Origin: a bacterium
GTDB taxonomy: Bacteria; Cyanobacteriota; Vampirovibrionia; Gastranaerophilales; Gastranaerophilaceae
Reading direction: 5' to 3'
NCBI GenBank assembly: GCA_017396025.1
Contig: JAFQNF010000004.1
Span: forward strand, 1 to 33,289
DNA length: 33,289 nucleotides
Of the stretch, positions 1 through 8,081 are shown one piece after another (within the stretch, counting starts at the first letter, position 1; each line of letters opens with the position of its first letter). Both the position numbers and the translations under genes were made by a program. The notes beneath the pieces are model-generated. The model had not been told where the DNA came from. It did no database searches and saw only the letters and a list, made by a program, of their open reading frames with translations.

Positions 1-816
1 ATTCTTCAAGTATCAGCTGGTGCAAGAAAATACGCTAACCAAACTTACTTAATTAAATTAGTAGAAGCTGCATTAGCTACAACTACAGTGCCAATCGCTC
101 TACACTTAGACCACGGTGCTGATTTCGAAATTTGTAAAGCTTGTATTGATGGCGGTTTCTCTTCAGTTATGATCGACGGTTCTAGATTCCCATTCGAAGA
201 AAACGTTGCTCTAACTAAAAAAGTTGTTGAATATGCTCACGAAAGAGGAGTTTCAGTTGAAGCTGAACTTGGTAAATTAGCTGGTGTTGAAGATGATGTT
301 AACGTTGACGCTAAAGATGCTAAATACACTAACGTTCAAGAAGCTGTTGAATTTGTAAAACAAACAGGTTGTGACTCATTAGCTATTGCGATTGGTACTT
401 CTCACGGCGCATACAAATTCGCTGGTGAAGCAAAATTAGACTTCGACAGATTAAAAGAAATTAAAGATGCGTTAAAAGAAGCTGGTTTTGGTGATTACCC
501 AATCGTTCTTCACGGTTCTTCTTCAGTTCCTGCAGAATTTGTTGCTAAATGTAATAAATTCGGTGGTAACTTACCAAACGCACAAGGTGTTCCAGAAGAT
601 ATGCTAGCTTATGCTTCTAAACACGGTGTTGCAAAAATCAATATCGATACAGACTTAAGATTAGCTATGACATCTACAATCAGAGAATTCTTTACAGAAC
701 ATCCTGAAAAATTCGACCCACGTGAATATATGGGACCAGGCAGAACTGCTGTTAAAGAAATGGTTAAACACAAAATGGTTAACGTTCTTGGTACAGCTGG
801 TCACGCTCAAGACTAG
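1..816 (+). CDS. fba: Class II fructose-bisphosphate aldolase, 5' end cut by the window
   Basis: The reading frame is open from the first base (ILQVSAGARKYA...) and ends at TAG 814-816, so the start lies outside the window. The GTG at 88 is an internal valine, not the start. The enzyme reversibly splits fructose 1,6-bisphosphate into dihydroxyacetone phosphate and glyceraldehyde 3-phosphate in glycolysis, in the cytosol. Visible class II marks are LHLDHG (catalytic Asp and zinc His), the EAELGKLAGVEDD stretch, GTSHGAYK, LHGSSSVP (zinc His) and the NIDTDLRLA phosphate-binding stretch. It runs to a typical C-terminus. Codon choice favours C-ending codons (AAC, TTC, CAC), as expected of a highly expressed gene. 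A strong hairpin terminator follows. Family assignment is secure. A tagatose-bisphosphate aldolase specificity cannot be excluded from sequence alone. Confidence 0.95.
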   Translation: MLQVSAGARKYANQTYLIKLVEAALATTTVPIALHLDHGADFEICKACIDGGFSSVMIDGSRFPFEENVALTKKVVEYAHERGVSVEAELGKLAGVEDDVNVDAKDAKYTNVQEAVEFVKQTGCDSLAIAIGTSHGAYKFAGEAKLDFDRLKEIKDALKEAGFGDYPIVLHGSSSVPAEFVAKCNKFGGNLPNAQGVPEDMLAYASKHGVAKINIDTDLRLAMTSTIREFFTEHPEKFDPREYMGPGRTAVKEMVKHKMVNVLGTAGHAQD

Positions 817-841
817 TATTAATACAAACCAAATATTGAAA

Positions 842-875
842 AAACAGGCGGAATATATTTCCACCTGTTTTTTTT
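842..875 (+). terminator. Rho-independent terminator of fba
   Basis: AAACAGG(C)GG pairs with CC(A)CCTGTTT across a 9-base AT loop, with one C-A mismatch, and runs into a stretch of eight T. It starts 25 bases after the fba stop. Confidence 0.85.
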
Positions 876-949
876 ATCAAAACTAGCAAAAAAATTTTTT
901 ATGTGTTTTATAACCATGTAATTTATATGTGTTAAAAGAGGGTATATTT

Positions 950-1261
950 ATGCAAATTCAAAAAATTAGTTTTTCTATGCCAAGTTTCTGTAAAGGTCAA
1001 AGTTTCACACCACAAACAAAAGAAGAACAAACTACATATGATACACTATATGACTATTATGTTAGATCATACAGCGATTGCGATCCTGATTATGGAGACA
1101 TAAATGATCCTACCTCAGTTAGGAATTTAGTTGTTTCTCAAAAAGAAATTGCCCAAAAGGCGAAAGCAGATGCAAAAGAAGATTATGATGACCATATGTG
1201 TAGTGGTGGTCCTGCAAGTGATGATTTTGATTTTGATAGATGCTTTAACGCTGTAGTTTAA
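950..1261 (+). CDS. Small acidic protein of unknown function
   Basis: This is a 103-residue protein starting MQIQKISFSMPSF. I chose ATG 950 because AAAAGAGGG (935-942) sits at proper spacing before it; the GTG at 929 has no such site. It is rich in Asp, Glu and Tyr (DYDD, SDDFDFD) and has four cysteines. There is no signal peptide or membrane segment. The gene stands alone between two terminators, so it is probably transcribed by itself. The short start ending in I-S-F resembles the start of the kinase-like protein at 12208-13161 (NVAF), which may be a lineage habit. I do not recognise a family. That it is a real gene is supported by the ribosome binding site and the terminator. Confidence 0.7.
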   Translation: MQIQKISFSMPSFCKGQSFTPQTKEEQTTYDTLYDYYVRSYSDCDPDYGDINDPTSVRNLVVSQKEIAQKAKADAKEDYDDHMCSGGPASDDFDFDRCFNAVV

Positions 1262-1292
1262 TTAAACAGCTTTAAACATAATATATATAAAT

Positions 1293-1324
1293 AAAAGTGG
1301 TAATAAGTATTATTACCACTTTTT
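1293..1324 (+). terminator. Rho-independent terminator
   Basis: A perfect 13-bp stem (1293-1305 with 1311-1323) around a 5-base loop ends in a T run. The stem begins 31 bases after the stop of the small acidic gene. Its A-rich left arm could also make it work on the other strand. Confidence 0.9.
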
Positions 1325-1341
1325 GTATGATTTAATATAAT
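1313..1341 (+). promoter_or_regulatory. Possible promoter of the DUF475 gene
   Basis: TATAAT at 1336-1341 is a perfect -10 box. The best -35 at 17-base spacing is TTACCA (1313-1318), which lies inside the preceding terminator. It is the likeliest promoter for the gene at 1390, but the -35 is weak. Confidence 0.35.
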
Positions 1342-1389
1342 ATTGTTTTATATAAAATTAAAAATATAAATAATAGTTTGAGGTAGATT

Positions 1390-2460
1390 ATGTTAAAGTA
1401 TTTTAGAGGTTCGTTTTTAGTAACAATAATTGGTGTAATACTAGCTTATTTTTGGGCAGAACATTCACATCCGGGAAGCGGTTTTTTGGCCTTATTTATT
1501 GTTGCATTCTTATCTATTTTAGAAGTTACATTGTCATTTGATAACGCTGTTATCAATGCAATGAAATTAGAAAAAATGGATGATAAATGGAGACACAGAT
1601 TTTTAACTTGGGGTATTGCAATTGCTGTATTTGGTATGAGATTTTTATTCCCAATCATAGTTGTTGCAGCATTCTCTGGTTTAACAGTAATGGGTGTTGC
1701 GAAATTAGCACTATATGACGTAGATAAATACGCACACTATTTACATTTAGTACATGCTCCATTAGTAACTTTTGGTGGTGCTTTCTTACTAATGATATTT
1801 TTAACTTACTTCTTTAACGATAAAAAAGAATGCCATTGGGTTTGTTGCATAGAAGAACCATTACAAAAAATGAACTGCGTAAAATATATTGACGTGGTAG
1901 TGGCATTAGTTGCTCTAATGGTTTTACAGACATTTATACCAGAAGAACAAAAAGTTGCAGTATTGATGGCTGGATTTACAGGTATTGTTCTTTATTTAGT
2001 AATTGATAGCATTAGCAATTTATTAGAATGTATTGCAGAAAAGAAAGCTGCATTAATGGGTGGAACAGCAAAACTTGGCTTCATAGGCTTTTTATATTTA
2101 GAACTTATCGATGCTTCTTTTTCTTTAGATGGTGTTTTAGGTGCATTCGCAATAAGCAAAGATATTATTATTATTTCAATTGGTCTTGCAATTGGTGCTA
2201 TGTTTGTACGTTCACTAACAATCTTTATGGTTGATATGAAAACATTAAAACAATACTTATTCTTAGAACACGGTGCACACTGGGCTATCGGTTTCTTAGC
2301 AATAATTATGTTTATTTCTACAAGAGTTGAAATTCCAGAAGTTATTACAGGCGGTATTGGTTTAGTAATCGTAAGTGCAGCATTTATAACATCAATAATG
2401 CATAACAAAAAACAATTACAAAACCAAGTAAAAGAGATAGTGGATAACAGACAAGAATAA
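1390..2460 (+). CDS. DUF475 family integral membrane protein, TerC-like
   Basis: This 356-residue protein has about eight or nine hydrophobic segments. It carries the two paired acidic motifs of DUF475 and its TerC relatives: EVTLSFDNAVINA near residues 45-57, and ELIDASFSLDGVLGAFAIS in the second half. In TerC-type proteins such aspartates within membrane helices are thought to handle metal ions, which suggests metal transport or metal homeostasis at the inner membrane; this is inference. A cysteine-containing insert (ECHWVCCIEEP) lies in the middle. The start is ATG 1390 with GAGGT six bases upstream. It is monocistronic. No tellurite-resistance partner genes lie beside it, so naming it terC would go too far. 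Confidence 0.85.
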   Translation: MLKYFRGSFLVTIIGVILAYFWAEHSHPGSGFLALFIVAFLSILEVTLSFDNAVINAMKLEKMDDKWRHRFLTWGIAIAVFGMRFLFPIIVVAAFSGLTVMGVAKLALYDVDKYAHYLHLVHAPLVTFGGAFLLMIFLTYFFNDKKECHWVCCIEEPLQKMNCVKYIDVVVALVALMVLQTFIPEEQKVAVLMAGFTGIVLYLVIDSISNLLECIAEKKAALMGGTAKLGFIGFLYLELIDASFSLDGVLGAFAISKDIIIISIGLAIGAMFVRSLTIFMVDMKTLKQYLFLEHGAHWAIGFLAIIMFISTRVEIPEVITGGIGLVIVSAAFITSIMHNKKQLQNQVKEIVDNRQE

Positions 2461-2470
2461 TTTATCTAAA

Positions 2471-2701
2471 TTACTTATTTAAAAATTTGCATTTTATGTT
2501 TTGAACGAAATTTCCAAGCATTTGATGCAAATTTTTTTTAGGTTGTTCTGGTTTATATCCGATTTGGGAAAACGCAAGGTAATGATCACGTCTTAATTGC
2601 TTTGCGTATCTACTTACAGCTGTTCCACGCCAAACATCACGCATTAATTTGTTTGTTTCATGAATTTGTTTCGGTGTATAAAAAGGTAAATTAATTTTCA
2701 T
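2471..2701 (-). CDS. Small basic protein of unknown function
   Basis: This is a 76-residue, Lys/Arg-rich protein starting MKINLPFYTPKQIHETN. It has no signal peptide or membrane helix. ATG 2701 is preceded on the minus strand by GAAAGGA at normal spacing, which argues for a real gene. It converges on the DUF475 gene with 10 bases between stops and lies back to back with fabI. The two motifs I notice, YTPKQIHETNKLMRDVWRG and RYAKQLRRDHY, look amphipathic and basic, so nucleic acid or ribosome binding is possible but unsupported. I do not recognise the family. Confidence 0.6.
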   Translation of the reverse strand: MKINLPFYTPKQIHETNKLMRDVWRGTAVSRYAKQLRRDHYLAFSQIGYKPEQPKKNLHQMLGNFVQNIKCKFLNK

Positions 2702-2749
2702 TTCAAAATCCTTTCAAGTAGAAGAAAACACCTAAAAAAATTTTTTGCA

Positions 2750-2778
2750 TTGAAAGTTTTTTAATTGTAAAATATACT
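2750..2778 (+). promoter_or_regulatory. Sigma-70-type promoter of fabI
   Basis: TTGAAA (2750-2755) and TATACT (2773-2778) are separated by exactly 17 bases. The ribosome binding site AAGGAG (2793-2798) follows before ATG 2810. Confidence 0.75.
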
Positions 2779-2809
2779 AAACGGTTAGTTATAAGGAGAC
2801 CAATCAATT

Positions 2810-3607
2810 ATGAAACTTATGGAAGGTAAAAGAGGCGTTATTTTTGGCGTTTCTAACACACATGGTATCGCATATGGTATAGCAAAACAATTATATGATG
2901 CTGGCGCAGAAATAGCATTCACATACGCTGGCGAAGTTATGGAAAAACGTGTTCGTCCTATTGCTGAAGGTATGAACGCAAAAGTTATTATGTCTTGTGA
3001 CGTAACAAAAGAAGATGAAGTAAAAGCAGTTTTTGCTGAACTTGAAAAAGTATATGGCAAAATTGACTTTGTAGTACACGCTGTTGCATTCGCACAAAGA
3101 GAAGACTTAATGGGCGAATTCATTGATACTTCTAAAGAAGGTTGGGACATTGCATTAGGCGTAAGCTCTTATTCTTTAGTTTCTCTAGCAAGAAATGCAA
3201 AACCTATTATGAACGAAGGTGGTTCAATCCTAGCATTAACATATCTTGGTGGCGAAAAGGTTGTTGCAAACTATAACGTAATGGGTGTTGCAAAAGCAGC
3301 TCTTGAATCTTCAGCTAGATACTTAGCAGAAAACTTAGGAAAACACGGAATTAGAGTAAACTGCATTTCTGCTGGTGCTGTAAAAACTCTTGCAGCTAGC
3401 GGAATTGGCGGATTTGGTAAAATGTTAAAAGCTGCAGTTGCAAAAGCTCCATTAAAGAGAAATGTTACGCTTGAAGATGTAGGTAAAACTGGCTTATACC
3501 TATTATCTGATTTATCTTCTGGCGTTACAGGTGAAATTATTCACGTTGATTGTGGTTGCCATTGCGTATATGCATCTGAAGAAGAAATGGATTTATTAAC
3601 AAGATAA
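2810..3607 (+). CDS. fabI: Enoyl-[acyl-carrier-protein] reductase (NADH), FabI type
   Basis: This 265-residue short-chain dehydrogenase catalyses the last reductive step of each fatty acid elongation cycle. The divergent FabI-type cofactor site is visible near residues 13-21 (GVSNTHGIA). The catalytic set is Tyr145, Tyr155 and Lys162 in the stretch YLGGEKVVANYNVMGVAK. The residue equivalent to E. coli Gly93 is Ala93 (HAVAFAQ), as in many Gram-positive FabIs; it lies at the triclosan-contact position. The CDCTK-like NAD specificity loop reads SCDVTKED. The C-terminus GEIIHVDCGCHCVYA replaces the usual D-x-G-[YF] end with a cysteine-rich one. It has its own promoter and terminator, so it is monocistronic. 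No other fab genes lie nearby. Confidence 0.95.
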   Translation: MKLMEGKRGVIFGVSNTHGIAYGIAKQLYDAGAEIAFTYAGEVMEKRVRPIAEGMNAKVIMSCDVTKEDEVKAVFAELEKVYGKIDFVVHAVAFAQREDLMGEFIDTSKEGWDIALGVSSYSLVSLARNAKPIMNEGGSILALTYLGGEKVVANYNVMGVAKAALESSARYLAENLGKHGIRVNCISAGAVKTLAASGIGGFGKMLKAAVAKAPLKRNVTLEDVGKTGLYLLSDLSSGVTGEIIHVDCGCHCVYASEEEMDLLTR

Positions 3608-3616
3608 TAATTCGAT

Positions 3617-3650
3617 AAAAAAAGAGGAGAAAATAATTTCCTCTTTTTTT
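3617..3650 (+). terminator. Rho-independent terminator of fabI
   Basis: A 12-bp perfect stem (3617-3628 with 3639-3650), A-rich on the left and ending in seven T on the right, encloses GAGAAAATAATT-like loop sequence. It begins 10 bases after the fabI stop. Confidence 0.9.
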
Positions 3651-3656
3651 ATGTGT

Positions 3657-3685
3657 TTAATTTTCACAAAAAATGGTATTATAAT
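3657..3685 (+). promoter_or_regulatory. Probable promoter of the lemA operon
   Basis: A perfect TATAAT lies at 3680-3685. The -35 at 17-base spacing is poor (TTAATT, 3657-3662). The position between the fabI terminator and ATG 3715 fits. Confidence 0.5.
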
Positions 3686-3714
3686 TTTGTTAGGCAATTG
3701 AAAAGGATTTTTCT

Positions 3715-4281
3715 ATGGACATGTATATTTCAATTTTAATTGGTGTAGTAGTTGTATTTGCAATATATTTTTATTCACTATATGCAGGCATCATACAAAA
3801 CAAGAATAATGCATTAGAAGCTTTATCTGGTATAGATGTTCAATTGAGAAAAAGATATGATTTGATACCAAATGTTCTTACAATTGCAAAAAAATTCATG
3901 GAACATGAACAAGAATTATTTGAAAAAATTACACAATTAAGAACACAAGCAAGTAATGCACCCCTTGGTTCAAAAGAAAAATTCCAAGCAGAAGGTGCGT
4001 TAGATACTCAACTTAAAGCTTTGATGGTTAATGTTGAAAATTATCCAGCATTAAAATCTGATGCAACAATGATACAAGCAATGCAAACTTATAATGAAGT
4101 TGAAGAAAATATTGCAGCAGCAAGAAGATTTTATAATTCATCTATAAAAGTTTTAAGAAACTCAGTTGAAATTTTCCCAGGTTGTTTATTTGCTGCTTGT
4201 GCAGGTAAAGCGCTAGAGTTAGAATTTTTTGAAACAGATGTTGAAAGTAAAAAACCAATCAACGCAAGTCAATATCTATAG
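3715..4281 (+). CDS. lemA: LemA family membrane-anchored protein
   Basis: This 188-residue protein has one N-terminal membrane helix (about residues 5-25) followed by a long helical domain. Family marks are NNALEALSGIDVQLRKRYDLIPN, in the usual place after the anchor, and the conserved YNSSIKVLRNSVEIFPG near the C-terminus. The function of LemA proteins is not settled; they expose an alpha-helical domain on one side of the membrane. The start ATG 3715 follows AAAAGGA with seven bases between. The gene is first of three: the two DUF3137 genes follow after 10 bases and 1 base. LemA beside a DUF3137-type protein is a recurring arrangement in bacteria, as far as I recall, so a joint complex is a fair inference. 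Confidence 0.93.
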   Translation: MDMYISILIGVVVVFAIYFYSLYAGIIQNKNNALEALSGIDVQLRKRYDLIPNVLTIAKKFMEHEQELFEKITQLRTQASNAPLGSKEKFQAEGALDTQLKALMVNVENYPALKSDATMIQAMQTYNEVEENIAAARRFYNSSIKVLRNSVEIFPGCLFAACAGKALELEFFETDVESKKPINASQYL

Positions 4282-4291
4282 GAATTAGCAA

Positions 4292-5296
4292 ATGACCAAT
4301 AATTATAAAGATATTCAAAAGAAAGTATTTTCTTCTGAGTTTACTAAGTTTTGTCAAAAAAATATAGTAAGAAGTTTAAAGGACTTAGAAAAAAAGAGAA
4401 AAGCATATATCAATTGTATTATTGGGGTTATAGCCCTTGGTATAATTGCAAATTTTGCGTACTTTTATTTTATTTATGCAAATCAAATACCTTTCCAAAT
4501 AGAAGCCATTGCCATCTCAATTGCTTTCATAGTTCTTGTTTCAAATATAATTATAAAATCATACAAAAGTGAAGCAAAAAAATTTGTTCTCCCTAAATTA
4601 ATATCATATATTGGAAACTTTAAAATTGTAGATAAGAATAATGTTAAAGATGAAATAGAACAATATGTACAATCACTAAATTTAATTGATTCCTTTAATA
4701 GATTTTATTGCGATGATTGTTTAGAAGGAGAGTATAAAGGCGTCAATCTAAATGTATACGAACTTGATTTAAAATATACAACAGGCAGTGGCAAACACCG
4801 TCGTACATATTGTATTTTTGATGGTTTATTTATAAAGTTCAAATCTTTCAAAAAGTTTTCAGGAAGAACCGTTATAAAAAGAGACGAGGGTTTATCTATG
4901 AAAAAACACGGCAATGTTGTTTTAGAAGACCCAGAATTTGAAAAATATTTTAACGTTGATGGAACAGACCAAATAGAAGCAAGATATCTATTAACTCCAG
5001 CATTTATGAATAGACTTGTTGAATTAAAGAAAAGACCAATTGGAAGAGGTATAACAATGTCTTTTGAACACGGCTATGTAAATATCGCCGTAGATTCAAG
5101 AAAAGAATGGTTCACTGTCCCATTTTTAAAAGAAGTTTGTATATTACAAGGCTGGTACAAGAAAAAAGATTGGTTTGAAATTTCAATTTCAAAACCAGTT
5201 ACTGATATTACAAATTATAGAGAAATTGTTTTAGATTTATTATCTATCTTCTCTATTATTGATGTTTTAAAAATGGATCAAAATATTGGAATTTAA
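4292..5296 (+). CDS. DUF3137 family membrane protein, copy 1
   Basis: This 334-residue protein has two membrane helices near residues 42-62 and 70-90, then a soluble domain. The DUF3137 signature is clear: GEYKGVNLNVYELDL, GSGKHRR, FDGLFIKFK, KKFSGRT, LEDPEFEKYFNVDGTDQIEARYLLTPAFM split across residues about 140-240. Its biochemical role is unknown. It starts 10 bases after the lemA stop, so the two are probably cotranscribed and translationally linked. The next gene is a diverged copy of it. Family assignment rests on the motif series and is fairly secure. Confidence 0.85.
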   Translation: MTNNYKDIQKKVFSSEFTKFCQKNIVRSLKDLEKKRKAYINCIIGVIALGIIANFAYFYFIYANQIPFQIEAIAISIAFIVLVSNIIIKSYKSEAKKFVLPKLISYIGNFKIVDKNNVKDEIEQYVQSLNLIDSFNRFYCDDCLEGEYKGVNLNVYELDLKYTTGSGKHRRTYCIFDGLFIKFKSFKKFSGRTVIKRDEGLSMKKHGNVVLEDPEFEKYFNVDGTDQIEARYLLTPAFMNRLVELKKRPIGRGITMSFEHGYVNIAVDSRKEWFTVPFLKEVCILQGWYKKKDWFEISISKPVTDITNYREIVLDLLSIFSIIDVLKMDQNIGI

Positions 5297-5297
5297 T

Positions 5298-6389
5298 ATG
5301 AAAAAGTATAATCGACAATATGAACAAGAAGCTCGCTTGCTAAATGAATTTTTAAAAAGGTATCCAAAAGAAAAATATTCTCAAATATATCCAGATTTAT
5401 ATTCATATGCTTTTAAAAAATACTGTGTAGAAAATATTTTTCCATTAATTAAGAATATAAAAGGAACAAAGGGACTTCAAAAAAGAGCAGAAAATACAAT
5501 AAAACATATAACGCTGGGTTTTTCAATATTTATACTTTTATTACTTTCATTCAGTTTCTTTCTCACAATACTATTTATGAGTGGTAAATTTTTTGCAATG
5601 ACTTTTTCAATAATTCCCACATCATTTTTTATATTTTTTTTCGCCATAGTCATTTGTATTATTAATTTGGCATACAAAGAAAGAGAAATTAATCAACAAA
5701 TAAAAAATAAAATTTTACCTAAATTATTTTCTTTATTTTCTAATTGTGAATACGTGATTTCAAAAGAAGAAAAGAAAAATTTCAAAGCTTATTTATCAAA
5801 TCTTTCTTTATTTAAAAAAAGAGGAGGTTTTTGGCCATCGACTTGTGAAGATTTTTTCAAATTAAAATACAAAGGAATAGACATAGACTTGTGTGAATTA
5901 ACATTATCTGGGGCAATTGTTTTTTTAGGAAACAATAAAAAAGTTATGCACAAAGGTGGTTCATCCATATTTTATCGTATCAAAACAAAAAAATCTTTTT
6001 CTTCTGAAATATTTATTTTTAAAAAAATATATTCAGAAGCGAACAACAATGACACAATAAAAACAATAACTCTTGAAAGCAAAGAATTTAATGATTTATA
6101 TGTAGTTAAAAGCACAAATCAAGTCGAATCAAGAACTTTTATAACTCCAGCATTTATGCAACGTTTAATTGATTTTGCAAAGAAAAACTATCATAATGAA
6201 CTTTCTATATCTTTCGAAAATGGATATATGAATATATGCTTTTCTGCTTATATGTTTAGTTCTTTTGAAATAGATGATATTAAAAAGGCAAATATGCACG
6301 AACGCATAGAAAAGCTAAGATATGCAATGATAGACTTGCAAGAACATTTGCGTATTGTTGATGATTTACGTGTGGGGAATATAATCTAA
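5298..6389 (+). CDS. DUF3137-like membrane protein, diverged copy 2
   Basis: This 363-residue protein shares the layout of the preceding gene: two membrane helices (about residues 73-95 and 102-122), then a soluble domain. Family remnants include KYKGIDIDLCELTL, STNQVESRTFITPAFMQRLIDF and SISFENGYMNICF, which line up with GEYKGVNLNVYEL, DQIEARYLLTPAFM and SFEHGYVNIAV of copy 1. The central KKFSGRT segment is lost or altered. I place the start at ATG 5298, one base after the stop of copy 1; the in-frame TTG at 5286 would overlap it. It is more AT-rich and Lys/Phe-rich than copy 1, consistent with faster evolution. It converges with tgt, with only one base between the stops and no terminator hairpin visible. 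Confidence 0.75.
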   Translation: MKKYNRQYEQEARLLNEFLKRYPKEKYSQIYPDLYSYAFKKYCVENIFPLIKNIKGTKGLQKRAENTIKHITLGFSIFILLLLSFSFFLTILFMSGKFFAMTFSIIPTSFFIFFFAIVICIINLAYKEREINQQIKNKILPKLFSLFSNCEYVISKEEKKNFKAYLSNLSLFKKRGGFWPSTCEDFFKLKYKGIDIDLCELTLSGAIVFLGNNKKVMHKGGSSIFYRIKTKKSFSSEIFIFKKIYSEANNNDTIKTITLESKEFNDLYVVKSTNQVESRTFITPAFMQRLIDFAKKNYHNELSISFENGYMNICFSAYMFSSFEIDDIKKANMHERIEKLRYAMIDLQEHLRIVDDLRVGNII

Positions 6390-6390
6390 A

Positions 6391-7506
6391 CTAGACTAAT
6401 GATACGTAATTATTATAAAATTCTTCAAATCTATCTTCCAAAATACTATTTCTCATATCGTGGATGAATTTTAGTAAAAATCTTGTATTATGAATTGAAA
6501 GAAGAATTTGCGCATTTGCCTCCCCCATTCTATAAAGATGTCTAATATATGCTTTCGAGTGATTTTGGCAAGCATAACAATCACATTTTTCATCTAAAGG
6601 AGATGCATCTCTTTCAAATTGTTTATTTTTAATGTTCTTTTTGCCCTCATAAGTGAAGAAAGAACCGTGACGAGCATTTCTTGTAGGAAGAACGCAATCA
6701 AACATATCAACACCACGTTTAACACCTTCTAAAAGGTCAATAGGAGTTCCCACGCCCATCAAGTAACGAGGTTTATTATGTGGCAATAATGGTGCTGTCA
6801 ATTCAACTAAGTGATTTTTTAATTCCGTAGGCTCACCAACACTAACACCACCAATTGCATAACCAACAGCGTCATATTGAGATACTTCCTGAGCACATTT
6901 TTCTCTTAAATCGTCAAAGAAAGCCCCCTGACAAATTGGGAATAAAGCTTGATCTTCACGAGTATGCGCTTTAAAACATCTTTCTAACCAACGGTGAGTT
7001 CTATCCATAGCTTTTACTGCTTCTTCATAAGTACAAGGATATGGTGCACATTGGTCGAATGCCATCGCAATATCTGGACCCAAATCTTGTTGAATTTCCA
7101 TAGAAATTTCAGGATTTATATAATACTCATCCCCTGTTTTTGGATCTTTAAACTTAACACCATCTTCTGTAATATTATTCAAATGAGCCAAACTAAAAAC
7201 TTGAAAACCACCAGAATCAGTAAGTATAGGCTTATCCCAATTCATCCATTTATGAAGCCCGCCAAATTCTTTTATTAATTTATTTCCAGGTCTTAAAAAT
7301 AAGTGAAAAGAATTAGATAAAATAATTTGTGCCTGAGTTTCTCTTAAGTGGTGCATTGTCAACATTTTTACAGCGCTATGTGTACCAACAGGCATAAATA
7401 TTGGTGTTTCAATATCACCATGCGGAGCATGCAAAATACCCGCACGAGCTTTTGTTTTCTTATCTTCTTTTAATAACTCAAATGAAAAATATTTATTCTT
7501 AGACAT
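6391..7506 (-). CDS. tgt: Queuine/preQ1 tRNA-guanine transglycosylase
   Basis: The 371-residue enzyme exchanges guanine 34 for preQ1 in GUN-anticodon tRNAs, a step of queuosine synthesis. The general-acid/base Asp97 (TDSGGFQ), the nucleophile Asp270 ([13 protein letters not shown]) and the zinc ligands Cys308, Cys310, Cys313 and His339 are all in place, so it should be active. Length matches the bacterial family. It lies downstream of ndk: its ATG overlaps the ndk stop by 8 bases (ATGTCTAA), suggesting translational coupling. No queC/D/E/F or queA gene is in the window. An insertion-free alignment from [19 protein letters not shown] onward supports the call. Confidence 0.96.
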   Translation of the reverse strand: MSKNKYFSFELLKEDKKTKARAGILHAPHGDIETPIFMPVGTHSAVKMLTMHHLRETQAQIILSNSFHLFLRPGNKLIKEFGGLHKWMNWDKPILTDSGGFQVFSLAHLNNITEDGVKFKDPKTGDEYYINPEISMEIQQDLGPDIAMAFDQCAPYPCTYEEAVKAMDRTHRWLERCFKAHTREDQALFPICQGAFFDDLREKCAQEVSQYDAVGYAIGGVSVGEPTELKNHLVELTAPLLPHNKPRYLMGVGTPIDLLEGVKRGVDMFDCVLPTRNARHGSFFTYEGKKNIKNKQFERDASPLDEKCDCYACQNHSKAYIRHLYRMGEANAQILLSIHNTRFLLKFIHDMRNSILEDRFEEFYNNYVSLV

Positions 7507-7954
7507 TCATTATCATCTCTGTCATTGTTTTCCAATTAGCGCAAATTTCTTCTTCTTTGAAGTAAATTGCAATTTCTCTTTCTGCACTTGCAACTGAGTC
7601 TGAACCGTGAATAATATTATATTCTTGGCAAAGTGCATAATCAAATCTTATTGTGCCAACTTCTGCTTCTTCTGGTTTTGTTTTGCCCATCATTTTTCTT
7701 GCTTCTTCAATAACATTAACCCCTTCAACAACCATTGCAACAATTGGACCAGATGTAATGTAATTAATTAAACGAGGATAAAATGGTTTACCTTCATGTT
7801 CTGCATAATGTTTTTGCGCCATTTCTAATGTAGGTAAAAGCAACTTCAAACCAATAATTTTATAGCCTTTTTCTTCAAATCTAGTAACGATTTTACCAAT
7901 CAAATTTCTTTTAACTCCGTCAGGTTTAATTGCTATAAATGTTCTTTCCGCCAT
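7499..7954 (-). CDS. ndk: Nucleoside diphosphate kinase
   Basis: The 151-residue enzyme moves the gamma phosphate between nucleoside tri- and diphosphates through a phosphohistidine. The catalytic His116 lies in NIIHGSDS. The other active-site residues are at expected positions: Lys10 (IKPDGV), Tyr50, Phe58, Arg86, Thr92, Arg103 and Asn113. The stretch before the catalytic His reads [12 protein letters not shown] instead of the common TIRGDFA...GRN, a local variation that leaves catalytic residues intact. The C-terminus is about ten residues longer than the shortest family members. ATG 7954 is preceded by AGGGAGA. It is first gene of the ndk-tgt pair, with its own promoter. Confidence 0.97.
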   Translation of the reverse strand: MAERTFIAIKPDGVKRNLIGKIVTRFEEKGYKIIGLKLLLPTLEMAQKHYAEHEGKPFYPRLINYITSGPIVAMVVEGVNVIEEARKMMGKTKPEEAEVGTIRFDYALCQEYNIIHGSDSVASAEREIAIYFKEEEICANWKTMTEMIMNV

Positions 7955-7988
7955 AGTGTATCTCCCTTTAACCTACATAATCTTATCT

Positions 7989-8017
7989 ATTAGAACATAA
8001 ATTTGCTTTTTTTTCAA
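7989..8017 (-). promoter_or_regulatory. Promoter of ndk-tgt, with extended -10
   Basis: On the minus strand TTGAAA (8017-8012) and TCTAAT (7994-7989) are spaced 17 bases apart. TG lies one base before the -10, giving an extended -10 element (TGT-TCTAAT). Confidence 0.7.
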
Positions 8018-8022
8018 TTCTG

Positions 8023-8050
8023 TTGTTCTTTTTATCTATTTTGATATAAT
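8023..8050 (+). promoter_or_regulatory. Promoter of the TPR-SxtK-SxtJ-SxtI-like operon
   Basis: A perfect TATAAT (8045-8050) is preceded by TGA, making an extended -10. TTGTTC (8023-8028) stands 16 bases upstream as -35. Its -35 lies six bases from that of the divergent ndk promoter, so the two may interfere or share control. Confidence 0.65.
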
Positions 8051-8081
8051 TTATTTATAAACACTAGGTTTTGGATTTTTT

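Noticed and set aside
88..90. GTG as the start of fba
   Set aside because: The frame stays open upstream and encodes a conserved aldolase segment (SAGARKYANQTYL), so the gene is cut by the window, not shortened.
1992..2408. A 138-codon minus-strand frame opposite the DUF475 gene
   Set aside because: It is a shadow of a well-supported membrane protein gene.
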